This document shows positions 12,425-19,714 of a stretch of 27,374 nucleotides of DNA, in pieces; within the stretch, counting starts at the first letter, position 1, and each line of letters opens with the position of its first letter. Origin of the DNA: JAWWBL01 sp033720975 (GTDB taxonomy: Bacteria > Actinomycetota > Acidimicrobiia > Spongiisociales > ZC4RG35); contig JAWWBL010000014.1 of assembly GCA_033720975.1 (NCBI GenBank), positions 1 through 27,374 on the forward strand, given 5' to 3'. Below the pieces are notes generated by a model. That model was not told the origin of the DNA. It ran no database searches and saw nothing but the letters and a program-made list of their open reading frames with translations. Both the position numbers and the translations under genes were made by a program.

Positions 12425-12901
12425 ATGACGCAAGAGCGAGCAGCAGGCGGACTACGCGCACCACAGGTGTGCAACCTGGTCGGTATCACATACCGACAGC
12501 TCGACTATTGGGCGCGCACAAAATTGATCGTCCCTTCCCTCAAGGAAGCGGCAGGCTCGGGGTCGCAGCGGCTCTACTCGTTCACTGATGTCCTCCAACT
12601 CAAGGTGATAAAGCGGCTCCTCGATGCAGGAATGAGCCTGAAAAAGATCAGATCGGCCGTTGACATCCTGCGCGAGCAATTGGACTCCGACCAACCCCTG
12701 GCGGACGTGACGCTGCTCAGCGACGGGCAAACGATCTATGCGGCACACTCCGAGCAGGAGGTTGTTGACGTTTTCCGGAAGGGTCAGGGAGTATTCGGGA
12801 TCGCCATAGGCCCGGTCCAGGACGAAGTGGAGGGTGCGATCCTCCAGCTCTTCCCGGATGAGTCCCAGTACGCCGGGGCTATCGAGGCAGGAGCCCCCTG
12901 A
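12425..12901 (+). CDS. MerR-family regulator, ResR/McdR-like (Rv1830 type)
   Basis: 158 residues. The N-terminal MerR helix-turn-helix (about 14-90) contains QVCNLVGITYRQLDYWART, SGSQRLYSFTDVLQLKVIK and LLDAGMSLKKIRSAVDIL, followed by a short alpha/beta tail (about 95-150). Mycobacterial Rv1830, at the equivalent place downstream of the DUF151 gene, controls cell division and growth recovery. This gene has the clearest stand-alone promoter in the block, with a DnaA box upstream and a palindrome in the leader. Its stop TGA overlaps the CTG start of the next gene (CTGA). Confidence 0.82.
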   Translation: MTQERAAGGLRAPQVCNLVGITYRQLDYWARTKLIVPSLKEAAGSGSQRLYSFTDVLQLKVIKRLLDAGMSLKKIRSAVDILREQLDSDQPLADVTLLSDGQTIYAAHSEQEVVDVFRKGQGVFGIAIGPVQDEVEGAILQLFPDESQYAGAIEAGAP

Positions 12902-13335
12902 GCACCGACCATCCCAAAGCAAATCAAATCGACTTCGCCCACAACAGCGAGAGGCAGTTCGCGCTCCTACTCGACTTCTACGGAGTCGCATGGGAATACG
13001 AACCGCGGTCGTTCCCGATCGAATTCGATACCGATGGTGAGCCAACGAGGTACTTCACCCCCGACTTCTACCTGCCGGACGACGACCTCTTCATCGAGAT
13101 CACGACGATGAACCAGAAGCTCGTCACCAAGAAGAACAAGAAGGTGCGCACGCTGAAGAAGCTGTTTCCCGACGTCAATTGCAAGGTGTTCTACCAACGC
13201 GACTACCTCCATTTGGTGGTCAAATATGGTTTGGAGGAGCCCGACCATCTCGACGAGCTCCCACCACCGACGCGGATGCCGGGACAACCCGAGATCGTGA
13301 GGCTCGAGGATCGGGGCGAACGCCTCACGGGATGA
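12898..13335 (+). CDS. PD-(D/E)XK nuclease-like protein, probable CTG start
   Basis: An open frame with no upstream ATG, GTG or TTG before conserved-looking sequence. It follows a stop at about 12857 and appears to begin at CTG 12898, with GGAG at 12890-12893 as ribosome site, giving 145 residues. The product reads HNSERQFALLLDFYGVAWEYEP (split here as HNSERQF, ALLLDFYG and WEYEP, residues 15-36), then FTPDFYLP (53-60) and FIEITTM (65-71), a Lys-rich helix, and CKVFYQRDYL. This is the layout of small PD-(D/E)XK proteins: Glu18, Asp56 and Glu67 fit the acidic positions, but the expected Lys after Glu67 is Thr69; Lys74, Lys78 or Lys79 could substitute. I recall similar proteins near purine phosphoribosyltransferases in Actinobacteria. 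ATG 13108 would discard both acidic motifs. The end overlaps gcvT (ATGA). Confidence 0.7.
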   Translation: MSTDHPKANQIDFAHNSERQFALLLDFYGVAWEYEPRSFPIEFDTDGEPTRYFTPDFYLPDDDLFIEITTMNQKLVTKKNKKVRTLKKLFPDVNCKVFYQRDYLHLVVKYGLEEPDHLDELPPPTRMPGQPEIVRLEDRGERLTG

Positions 13336-14384
13336 ACCGCTCGCCTCTCCACGAGTTCAACGCGGCTCTCGGCGCGCGATTCGTGGACTTCGGGGGATGG
13401 GAGATGCCGGTTCAGTTCGAATCCGTGATCACCGAGCACAAGGCGGTGCGCAACAAAGCCGGATTCTTCGACGTCACCCACCTGGGCCGCTTCGAGCTGA
13501 AAGGGGCGGGTGCGCACGCAGCCCTCACGTGGCTCTTCTGCAACGACGTCGGGCGGATCGAGCCCGGCCGCTCCCAGTACACGATGATGCTCAACAACGA
13601 CGGGGGAATCATCGACGACCTGATCGTTTGGTGGTGGGACGAGGAGCACTATTGGGTTTTACCCAACGCCGCCAACCACGACCGGGTGATGTCTGCTTTC
13701 GCCCAATCCGATGGGTGCGAGGTCACCGACCTGCAGAGATCCACGGTTCTGATCGCCCTTCAGGGCCCCGACGCGCCGGCCGTGTTCGAGAGCGTCCTGG
13801 GGCGCGCCCCGAAACGCTTCCGCACCGACTCAATGCCCTGGGAAGGCGGAATTGTGTCGGTGGCGGGCACCGGATACACGGGGGAGCGTGGTGGTGAGAT
13901 CTGCACCGACCCCAACACCGGCGTCAAGCTGGCCGAGGCTTTGATCGAGGCGGGTGTGACGCCATGTGGCCTGGGGTCACGAGACACCCTCCGCTTGGAG
14001 GCGGGCCTCGCCCTATGGGGTCAGGACATCGACGAGACGACGACGCCGTTCGAAGCGGGCCTCGACTTCGCCGTCTCCCTGGATCACGAGTTCGTTGGCA
14101 AGCACAGACTTGTAGAACAGAGACGAGAGGGGATATCGAGGCGCCTCACCGGGTTCGTTCTGGAAGACCGGGGGATTCCACGACACGATCATCGGATCAG
14201 GACATCGCGCGGGGGAGAGGGGTCCGTCACGTCTGGCAACATGAGCCCGATGCTCCAGACGGGTGTCGGGTTGGCTTACATCTCGCCTCCACCCTCAAAC
14301 GAGGACTCCCTTGAAGTCCAGATCCGCGACCGGTGGGTCCCGGGACGGATCGCCGTCCCACCGTTCCACAAACAGCCCGCCTGA
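13332..14384 (+). CDS. gcvT: Glycine cleavage system T protein (aminomethyltransferase)
   Basis: 350 residues from ATG 13332, near the usual 360. It transfers the aminomethyl carbon from lipoyl-GcvH to tetrahydrofolate, releasing ammonia. Family blocks in order: FGGWEMPVQF, AGFFDVTHLGRFEL (Asp47 region), LNNDGGIIDDLIVW, LQGPDAPAV, YTGERGGEI, GSRDTLRLEAGLALWGQD, TPFEAGLDF and VTSGNMSPML. The first residues MNRSPLHEFNAALGARFVDF are exactly where other GcvT proteins start, which rules out the longer frame from 13179. Translation is coupled to the nuclease-like gene by ATGA. gcvH is upstream in the same block and tdh, which feeds glycine, is just downstream. Confidence 0.93.
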   Translation: MNRSPLHEFNAALGARFVDFGGWEMPVQFESVITEHKAVRNKAGFFDVTHLGRFELKGAGAHAALTWLFCNDVGRIEPGRSQYTMMLNNDGGIIDDLIVWWWDEEHYWVLPNAANHDRVMSAFAQSDGCEVTDLQRSTVLIALQGPDAPAVFESVLGRAPKRFRTDSMPWEGGIVSVAGTGYTGERGGEICTDPNTGVKLAEALIEAGVTPCGLGSRDTLRLEAGLALWGQDIDETTTPFEAGLDFAVSLDHEFVGKHRLVEQRREGISRRLTGFVLEDRGIPRHDHRIRTSRGGEGSVTSGNMSPMLQTGVGLAYISPPPSNEDSLEVQIRDRWVPGRIAVPPFHKQPA

Positions 14385-14416
14385 GGCATCGGCTGCACCT
14401 TCCGTCCTCACTGCGG

Positions 14417-14422
14417 TAACTT
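14417..14422 (+). promoter_or_regulatory. Candidate leaderless -10 of the hydrolase gene (TAACTT)
   Basis: TAACTT ends six bases before GTG 14429. The gap has no Shine-Dalgarno sequence. Confidence 0.38.
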
Positions 14423-14428
14423 CGCGAG

Positions 14429-15238
14429 GTGCGATCGGTAACTCGGGCTGTCCCGCACGGGGACATAGGGACGGAATTGGTGCGCGATTGGGTGCCAGCG
14501 GGAGAGCCACGCGCCACGTTGGTGCTGGTCCACGGTGTAGCCGAGCACTCTGGTCGCTATGACCGCACCGGGCATTTGCTCTCCGAGGCCGGATTTCATG
14601 TCCGGTCCTTCGACCTCATAGGACATGGAGCCTCAGGAGGGGCCAGGGTCGACATTGACGATTGGAAACGGTTCCATGACCAGGTCCACGATCACATGGA
14701 ATGGGCCCACGGCCAAGAGAGGCCCGTCGTGCTGATGGGACATTCGATGGGATCCAGCCTCGCCGCCGGATATTGCCTCGAAGAGAGACATCAACCCACC
14801 TGCCTCGTCCTGACAGCGCCAATGTTCAGCGGTGGCGCCCCATGGCAGCGGTTCGTGGCGAAATGGGGATCGAAGGTCCTCCCCACGCTGTCGATCCCAC
14901 AGAAGATCGAAGGATTCCACCTATCCCGTGACCCCGATGTGGCGGACGCCTATTTCGCTGACCCGCTGGTTCACACGAAGGCAACACTCCGCTTCGGGGA
15001 GGCCCTCTTCCGGGCGATGGACGAAGTCGCTTCCGAGATGCGCCGGCTTGAGATCCCCACCCTGGCGCTCCACGGAGGCCGGGATCGACTAGTGCCCACC
15101 GAGTCGTCCGAGTTCCTCGAGGACATTCCGATCGTCGAGCGTCGTGTCTATCCGGGACTGCACCACGAGATCCTCAACGAGCCAGAAGGCCCACAAGTCG
15201 TGGAGGAAATCATCGAATGGATCAGCGCTCGGCTCTGA
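14429..15238 (+). CDS. Alpha/beta hydrolase, monoacylglycerol lipase-like
   Basis: 269 residues. The fold markers are VLVHGVAEHSGRYD (oxyanion region, about 32-45), GHGASGG (about 70), the nucleophile elbow GHSMGS with Ser106, the acid in HGGRDRL with Asp219, and the catalytic His in GLHHEIL (His245 or 246). HG.AEHSGRY and the lid-like region with FSGGAPWQ are characteristic of the Hydrolase_4/monoacylglycerol lipase group, which releases fatty acids from monoglycerides or lysophospholipids. No signal peptide is present, so it should be cytoplasmic or loosely membrane-bound. It is convergent with tdh, with only three bases between stops. Confidence 0.85.
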   Translation: MRSVTRAVPHGDIGTELVRDWVPAGEPRATLVLVHGVAEHSGRYDRTGHLLSEAGFHVRSFDLIGHGASGGARVDIDDWKRFHDQVHDHMEWAHGQERPVVLMGHSMGSSLAAGYCLEERHQPTCLVLTAPMFSGGAPWQRFVAKWGSKVLPTLSIPQKIEGFHLSRDPDVADAYFADPLVHTKATLRFGEALFRAMDEVASEMRRLEIPTLALHGGRDRLVPTESSEFLEDIPIVERRVYPGLHHEILNEPEGPQVVEEIIEWISARL

Positions 15239-15241
15239 GCC

Positions 15242-16270
15242 TCAACTCTCCCACCGCAGCAACACCTTCGCCGACTGCGGCCCCCGGAGCGCCTCGAAAG
15301 CTTCATCGAACTCCTCGACCCCGAATCGGTGCGTGATGACCGGGCTGATGTCCAACCCCGATTCCACCAGCACGTTCATCTTGTACCAGGTGTCGAACAT
15401 CTCGCGGCCGTAGATGCCCTTTATGGTCAGCATGTTGAAGATCACCACCGACCAGTCGATCTCGAAAGGCTCTGAAGGCAGACCGAGGATGGCAACACTG
15501 GCACCGTGAATGGTGTTGGCGAGGATGTCTTCGTAAGCACTGGGGCTACCCGACATCTCGAGCGCGACGTCGAAGCCCTCCATCATGCCAAGCTCTTTTT
15601 GGACAACACTGAGATCCTCGGAACGGATGTCGACCGCTCGCGACGCACCCATGAGCTCGGCGAGGCCAAGACGAAACGGGTTCATGTCGGTGACAACGAC
15701 ATTTCGCGCGCCGGCGTGGGCGACCACCGCAGCCGCCATCAAGCCGATCGGTCCCGCACCCGTGATCAGGACGTCTTCACCCAACACCGGGAACTTCAGC
15801 GCCGTGTGAACTGCGTTTCCGAATGGATCGTAAAGGGCGGCGATCTCCGGATCGATACCCTCGACGTGTCTCCAAATGTTCGACTTGGGGATCACTACGT
15901 AGTCGGCGAAGGCACCCGGGACGTTGACCCCAATTCCCTTGGGCGCGTGGCAGAGATGCCTGCGCCCAGCAAGGCAGTTGCGGCAGTCCCCGCAGACAAT
16001 GTGGCCCTCTGCTCCCACCAACTCGCCTTCTGTGAGACCCTCCACCCCCGGGCCGAGCGCCGCAATGTGCCCGGAGAACTCATGGCCGACCGTCAGCGGT
16101 GCGGGAACATTCGCCCGGGCCCACTCGTCCCATTCGTAGATGTGAAGATCTGTTCCGCAGATCCCGGTGGTGTGCACCTTCACCAGGATCTCATCCGGTC
16201 CCGGGTCGGGGATCGGTATCTCGTCCAGGCGAAGTCCCTTCTCGTCTGGATGTTTGACCAGGGCGCGCAT
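15242..16270 (-). CDS. tdh: L-threonine 3-dehydrogenase
   Basis: 342 residues, close to the 341 of the E. coli enzyme. It oxidises threonine with NAD+ to 2-amino-3-ketobutyrate. The catalytic zinc site is ICGTDLHIYEWDEW with Cys38, then GHEFSGH; the structural zinc region CGDCRNC with HLC is intact. GVNVPGAFADY, DPFGNAVHTAL, the GAGPIG nucleotide loop and IKGIYGREMFDTWYKM follow closely the order known from TDH proteins, which separates it from other zinc dehydrogenases. The partner kbl (2-amino-3-ketobutyrate CoA-ligase) is not in the window. It is the only - strand gene between 5.1 and 21.4 kb. TACCGT lies nine bases upstream of its ATG and may be its -10. Confidence 0.92.
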   Translation of the reverse strand: MRALVKHPDEKGLRLDEIPIPDPGPDEILVKVHTTGICGTDLHIYEWDEWARANVPAPLTVGHEFSGHIAALGPGVEGLTEGELVGAEGHIVCGDCRNCLAGRRHLCHAPKGIGVNVPGAFADYVVIPKSNIWRHVEGIDPEIAALYDPFGNAVHTALKFPVLGEDVLITGAGPIGLMAAAVVAHAGARNVVVTDMNPFRLGLAELMGASRAVDIRSEDLSVVQKELGMMEGFDVALEMSGSPSAYEDILANTIHGASVAILGLPSEPFEIDWSVVIFNMLTIKGIYGREMFDTWYKMNVLVESGLDISPVITHRFGVEEFDEAFEALRGPQSAKVLLRWES

Positions 16271-16326
16271 TCAGTGCGCACGGTAGTCAGTCATCGACCC
16301 GCTCTGAATGTGCCACGATTGCCCCC

Positions 16327-16857
16327 ATGAGCAGCGACTCGCTTGCTGGACGGCTCCTCGTCGCAACACCGCTGCTCGTGGACCCGAACTTCCACAGAAC
16401 GGTCGTCCTCATGCTCCAACATGACGAGGAAGGCACCCTTGGGGTTGTCCTGAATCGCCCAAGTCGTGAAGCCGTTGCCGACCACCTGCCTGACTGGAAG
16501 GATCGAGTGACCGACCCTGGTCTGGTCAACTACGGGGGGCCGGTCGACCCCGAGGTCGCCATCGGCCTGTCCCTGACCCAGGATGGGGAGGACACCGGTG
16601 TACCTGGGCTCAGCATCGTGGATCTCAGCAGTGAGCCTCCGCCGAAAGGGCCATCGGTGCAGATCTACTCAGGCTACGCAGGCTGGGGTGCCGGCCAGCT
16701 CGAATCGGAGTTGGCTTCGGGTTCTTGGTATGTGGTCCAAGCCGCGCCCGACGATCCATTCGCGGAGCCCACCGGAATGTGGTCCAGGGTCTTGCGACGC
16801 CAAGCAGGCCATCTGGCCATCGTGTCCACCTTTCCTGACGATCCGTCTCTCAACTGA
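16327..16857 (+). CDS. YqgE/AlgH family protein (UPF0301)
   Basis: 176 residues, normal for the family. Diagnostic blocks are LAGRLLVATPLLVDPNF, HRTVVLMLQHDEEGTLGVVLNRP (shown here in two parts: HRTVVLMLQHDEEG and TLGVVLNRP), YGGPVDPE and the signature YAGWGAGQLE..L near residue 120. A Trp-Tyr-Val-Val segment and an AIVSTFPDDP tail complete the fold. The biochemical role is not established. Genomic linkage in other bacteria to RuvX-like and RNA-related genes is known, and here it is next to RNase HII. It is divergent from tdh with 56 bp between starts. Confidence 0.88.
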   Translation: MSSDSLAGRLLVATPLLVDPNFHRTVVLMLQHDEEGTLGVVLNRPSREAVADHLPDWKDRVTDPGLVNYGGPVDPEVAIGLSLTQDGEDTGVPGLSIVDLSSEPPPKGPSVQIYSGYAGWGAGQLESELASGSWYVVQAAPDDPFAEPTGMWSRVLRRQAGHLAIVSTFPDDPSLN

Positions 16858-16883
16858 TCCCCGAACCTGGCGACCGCAAGACC

Positions 16884-16889
16884 TACCCT
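16884..16889 (+). promoter_or_regulatory. Candidate leaderless -10 of rnhB (TACCCT)
   Basis: TACCCT ends six bases before ATG 16896, within the 38-bp gap after the YqgE gene. Confidence 0.42.
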
Positions 16890-16895
16890 GCGTCC

Positions 16896-17597
16896 ATGGC
16901 CACTGTGCCTCGCCTACGCCCCAGCCTTCGCAAACAGCCTCCCGGGCTCGTATTGGAGCGGCAGTTGTGGGGATCGGGTCAGCAGGTCGTGGTGGGAGTC
17001 GATGAGGTGGGGCGCGGCGCGTGGGCCGGCCCCTTGAGTGTCGGTGCTGCGGTGATTCCGGCCGATCGCCGAGTCTACAAAGTACGAGACTCGAAGATTC
17101 TCACTGAAGAAGAGCGCGAGGCGATGTTCCGGCGCATCTCGGAGTGGTGCGTGACATGGTCTGTCGGGCATGCCAGCCCCGCCGAGTGCGACGAGCTCGG
17201 GATGTCGGAAGCTCAGAAGCTGGCCGCGCGCCGCGCGATCGAGTCCCTCGACGTTCCCCCCGACCATGTCCTGGTCGATGGCAATTGGGACTTTGTGGGT
17301 GGGGCCCGACGAGTGGTCGGAGGCGACCGGACCTCCCTCTCCATTGCAGCCGCGTCGATTCTGGCAAAGGTGACCCGCGACCGGATCATGAGGTCCCTTT
17401 CCGAGGACTTCCCCCCTTACAACTTCGAGTCCAACAAAGGTTACCCGGGCCCGGTTCACAAGGCAGCGCTCCAAGCGCTCGGGCCAACGTCGATCCATAG
17501 GCGATCGTGGGTGTTCATGGACCACCTGATGTGGAACGGGCTGGCGCGAGTGGTACGGCCGGACTCCCAGATGGCGCTGCCTTTCGAGAATCCGTGA
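16896..17597 (+). CDS. rnhB: Ribonuclease HII
   Basis: 233 residues. It cleaves RNA in RNA-DNA hybrids and at single ribonucleotides in DNA. Metal-binding residues are seen in VGVDEVGRGAWAGP (Asp36, Glu37), RDSKILTEEERE (Asp65 region) and VLVDGNWD (Asp128). The SIAAASILAKVTRDR block and YPGPVHKAAL follow the usual order. The first 20-odd residues are a basic, Pro-rich extension that some relatives lack; an internal start is possible, but no better-placed codon with a ribosome site is evident. The apparent leaderless promoter supports ATG 16896. Confidence 0.93.
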   Translation: MATVPRLRPSLRKQPPGLVLERQLWGSGQQVVVGVDEVGRGAWAGPLSVGAAVIPADRRVYKVRDSKILTEEEREAMFRRISEWCVTWSVGHASPAECDELGMSEAQKLAARRAIESLDVPPDHVLVDGNWDFVGGARRVVGGDRTSLSIAAASILAKVTRDRIMRSLSEDFPPYNFESNKGYPGPVHKAALQALGPTSIHRRSWVFMDHLMWNGLARVVRPDSQMALPFENP

Positions 17598-17615
17598 GCT
17601 GGGTCGCCTGGCCCT

Positions 17616-18674
17616 ATGCAGAAATCGACGGATTCTGCCGATAATCCGCGAAATATGACCGAATTCGAAGATCTTGGCCCGCTCTTCGAGCGTATGCCTG
17701 TCGCGCTGTACCGGAGCGCTCCATCCGGTGAGCTCCTCGCGGCAAATCCTGCCCTGGCACAGCTCCTCGGATATGACAGCGTCGAAGATCTATTTGCGGG
17801 CGTCTCGTCGGTTGTCAGCGTGTACGTCGGCGCCGATCGCCGTCGCCAGTGGATCGACGCCATAGAGAGCGATGGCACGGTCTTTGACTTCGACGTTGAG
17901 CTGAGGAGGGCGGACGGCTCGACGGTTTGGGTGCAGGACACGGCACGTGCAGTGAGAGATGATCGTGGTGCGGTCCGGTACTACGAGGGAGCACTGATCG
18001 ACGTTACGGAGAAGGTCAAGGCGCGGAGAGCCAAGGACCAATTCGTAGCCACGGTCTCCCATGAGTTGAGAAACCCGATCGCGGTGGTACTCGGCTTGAG
18101 CGACGAACTGGCCAACAACTACGACAGCTTTGATGACGCTGACCGCCGAGACATGGCCCGGCTGGTGGCACGGCAGGCCGACGACGCCTCCTGGATCATC
18201 GAAGATCTGCTGGTCGCCTACCGCGACGAGATCGACGACATAGTCGTCGCCGAGAGAGAGTTTGACGTCACCAAGGAGGCGGAGAGGGTCCTCGAGGTCG
18301 TAGATCACCCGATCGAGGTACGAATCAGCGGATCAGAGCCTCGCGTGATCGCCGACCCACGCCGTACCCGACAGATATTGCGCAACCTCATCAGCAACGC
18401 CCTGCGCTACGGGGGGGACGACGTCAACATCCTGGTGAGGCAAGCGGCTGACAGGATCGAAGTGATGGTCTGCGACAACGGTGAACGGATTCCCGACTCC
18501 GAAGTGGAACGGATATTCCGACCCTTTGAGAGAGCCGGAGAGGGACATCCATCCGGCTCCATCGGTCTGGGCCTTTCGGTGGCACGACGTCTGGCGCGTC
18601 TCATGGGCGGGGACTTGACTTATCGCTACGTCGAAGGTCGGTCCTGTTTCGTCCTGTCCCTCCCTTCGGCATGA
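17616..18674 (+). CDS. PAS-domain sensor histidine kinase (orphan)
   Basis: 352 residues. A PAS fold (about 25-130) ends in DVTEKVKARRAKDQF, which leads straight into the dimerisation domain with FVATVSHELRNPI and phosphoacceptor His149. The ATPase domain has the N box QILRNLISNALRYGG (about 250) and the G2 box SIGLGLSVARRLA. The G1 box reads DNGERIPDSE, with Arg where the second Gly of DxGxG is expected. No membrane segment is present, so it should sense a cytoplasmic cue through the PAS domain. No response regulator gene lies nearby. ATG 17655 is an alternative start: GATAAT at 17640-17645 would be a leaderless -10 for it, and the first 13 residues look non-conserved. Confidence 0.85.
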   Translation: MQKSTDSADNPRNMTEFEDLGPLFERMPVALYRSAPSGELLAANPALAQLLGYDSVEDLFAGVSSVVSVYVGADRRRQWIDAIESDGTVFDFDVELRRADGSTVWVQDTARAVRDDRGAVRYYEGALIDVTEKVKARRAKDQFVATVSHELRNPIAVVLGLSDELANNYDSFDDADRRDMARLVARQADDASWIIEDLLVAYRDEIDDIVVAEREFDVTKEAERVLEVVDHPIEVRISGSEPRVIADPRRTRQILRNLISNALRYGGDDVNILVRQAADRIEVMVCDNGERIPDSEVERIFRPFERAGEGHPSGSIGLGLSVARRLARLMGGDLTYRYVEGRSCFVLSLPSA

Positions 18675-18688
18675 GCCCAAGCCACCTC

Positions 18689-18694
18689 TAACCT
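18689..18694 (+). promoter_or_regulatory. Candidate leaderless -10 of galE (TAACCT)
   Basis: TAACCT ends seven bases before ATG 18702, in a 27-bp gap after the kinase gene. Confidence 0.42.
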
Positions 18695-18701
18695 TGCCCC
18701 G

Positions 18702-19700
18702 ATGCGAGTACTCGTCACCGGGGGCACCGGGTTCATTGGAAGTCATGCCGTCGTCTCCCTTATGGACGAGGGCCACGACCCGGTAATCGTTGACAATCTG
18801 TCGAACTCCAGTAGTTCGGTAATCGGTCGGATTGGCGAGATCACGGGGAGAACTCCCGAATTCCACAACGTCGACATCCGTGACAGCGACCTGATGGAGA
18901 GCGTCGTCGCCCGGGGAATCGACGCCTGCATGCACTTCGCGGCCCTGAAGGCGGTAGGTGAGTCGGTCGAAGAGCCCTTGATGTACTACGACAACAACGT
19001 GGGAGGCACGATCGCGCTTCTGGAGGTTCTTGCAGCCCACGACGTAGGTGTGTTCATCTTCAGTTCTTCGGCCACGGTCTATGGAGAAGCCGAAACCTTG
19101 CCGTTCACCGAGGACATGCCAATCGGGAGAGCCACGAATCCGTACGGCTGGACCAAGATCATGATGGAGCAGATCCTGCGTGATGCTCAGCGGGCCAATC
19201 CGTCGATGAGCGTGGCCCTGCTCCGATATTTCAATCCGGTCGGTGCCCACGAGTCCGGCATCATCGGCGAGGCGCCCGAAGGGACACCGAACAACCTGAT
19301 GCCGATCGTTGCCCGGGTCGCGGACGGGCGAATGTCGAAGGTCCCGGTCTACGGCGGCGACTACGAGACTCGGGACGGGACCGGAATCCGCGACTATGTC
19401 CACGTCGTCGATCTGGCTGAAGGTCATGTTGCGGCTCTCGACTCACTGGCGCAAAGTCCCGGTGTCCATACCTTCAACATCGGCACCGGACAGGGCCACA
19501 GCGTCCTCGAGTTGATCGCTGCTTACGAGCGAGCCAGCGGCAAACCGATTCCCTACGAGATCGTGGAGCGGCGGCCGGGTGACGTCGCGGAGAGCTGGGC
19601 CGATGTGACCAAAGCCGCCACCGAGCTCGGATTCAAGGCCAAGAGAGACCTCCACGCGATGTGCGTCGACTCCTGGCGCTGGCAGCTCCGCTCCCGATAG
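18702..19700 (+). CDS. galE: UDP-glucose 4-epimerase
   Basis: 332 residues, the typical length. It interconverts UDP-glucose and UDP-galactose using bound NAD+. The Rossmann start is VTGGTGFIGSH (5-15), then VDNLSNSS, HFAALKAVGESV, SSSATVYGE (catalytic Ser/Thr region) and the active-site YGWTK motif with Tyr near 150. RYFNPVGAHESG and the DGTGIRDYVHVVDLAEGH block identify GalE rather than other short-chain epimerases, and RRPGDVAESWAD near the end is also characteristic. It precedes a phosphohexomutase by 14 bp, which suggests a joint role in sugar-nucleotide supply for envelope polymers. Confidence 0.93.
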   Translation: MRVLVTGGTGFIGSHAVVSLMDEGHDPVIVDNLSNSSSSVIGRIGEITGRTPEFHNVDIRDSDLMESVVARGIDACMHFAALKAVGESVEEPLMYYDNNVGGTIALLEVLAAHDVGVFIFSSSATVYGEAETLPFTEDMPIGRATNPYGWTKIMMEQILRDAQRANPSMSVALLRYFNPVGAHESGIIGEAPEGTPNNLMPIVARVADGRMSKVPVYGGDYETRDGTGIRDYVHVVDLAEGHVAALDSLAQSPGVHTFNIGTGQGHSVLELIAAYERASGKPIPYEIVERRPGDVAESWADVTKAATELGFKAKRDLHAMCVDSWRWQLRSR

Positions 19701-19701
19701 T

Positions 19702-19707
19702 TAGCCT
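19702..19707 (+). promoter_or_regulatory. Candidate leaderless -10 of the phosphohexomutase gene (TAGCCT)
   Basis: TAGCCT begins two bases after the galE stop and ends seven bases before GTG 19715. Confidence 0.4.
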
Positions 19708-19714
19708 CAAATCC

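Noticed and set aside
13179..13331. Upstream extension of gcvT
   Set aside because: It overlaps the nuclease-like gene in another frame, while GcvT homology starts exactly at ATG 13332.
15506..16330. A 274-codon + strand frame
   Set aside because: Antisense shadow of tdh, which matches its family end to end.
18333..19427. A 364-codon - strand frame
   Set aside because: It is antisense to the kinase and galE genes, both of which have full sets of family motifs.
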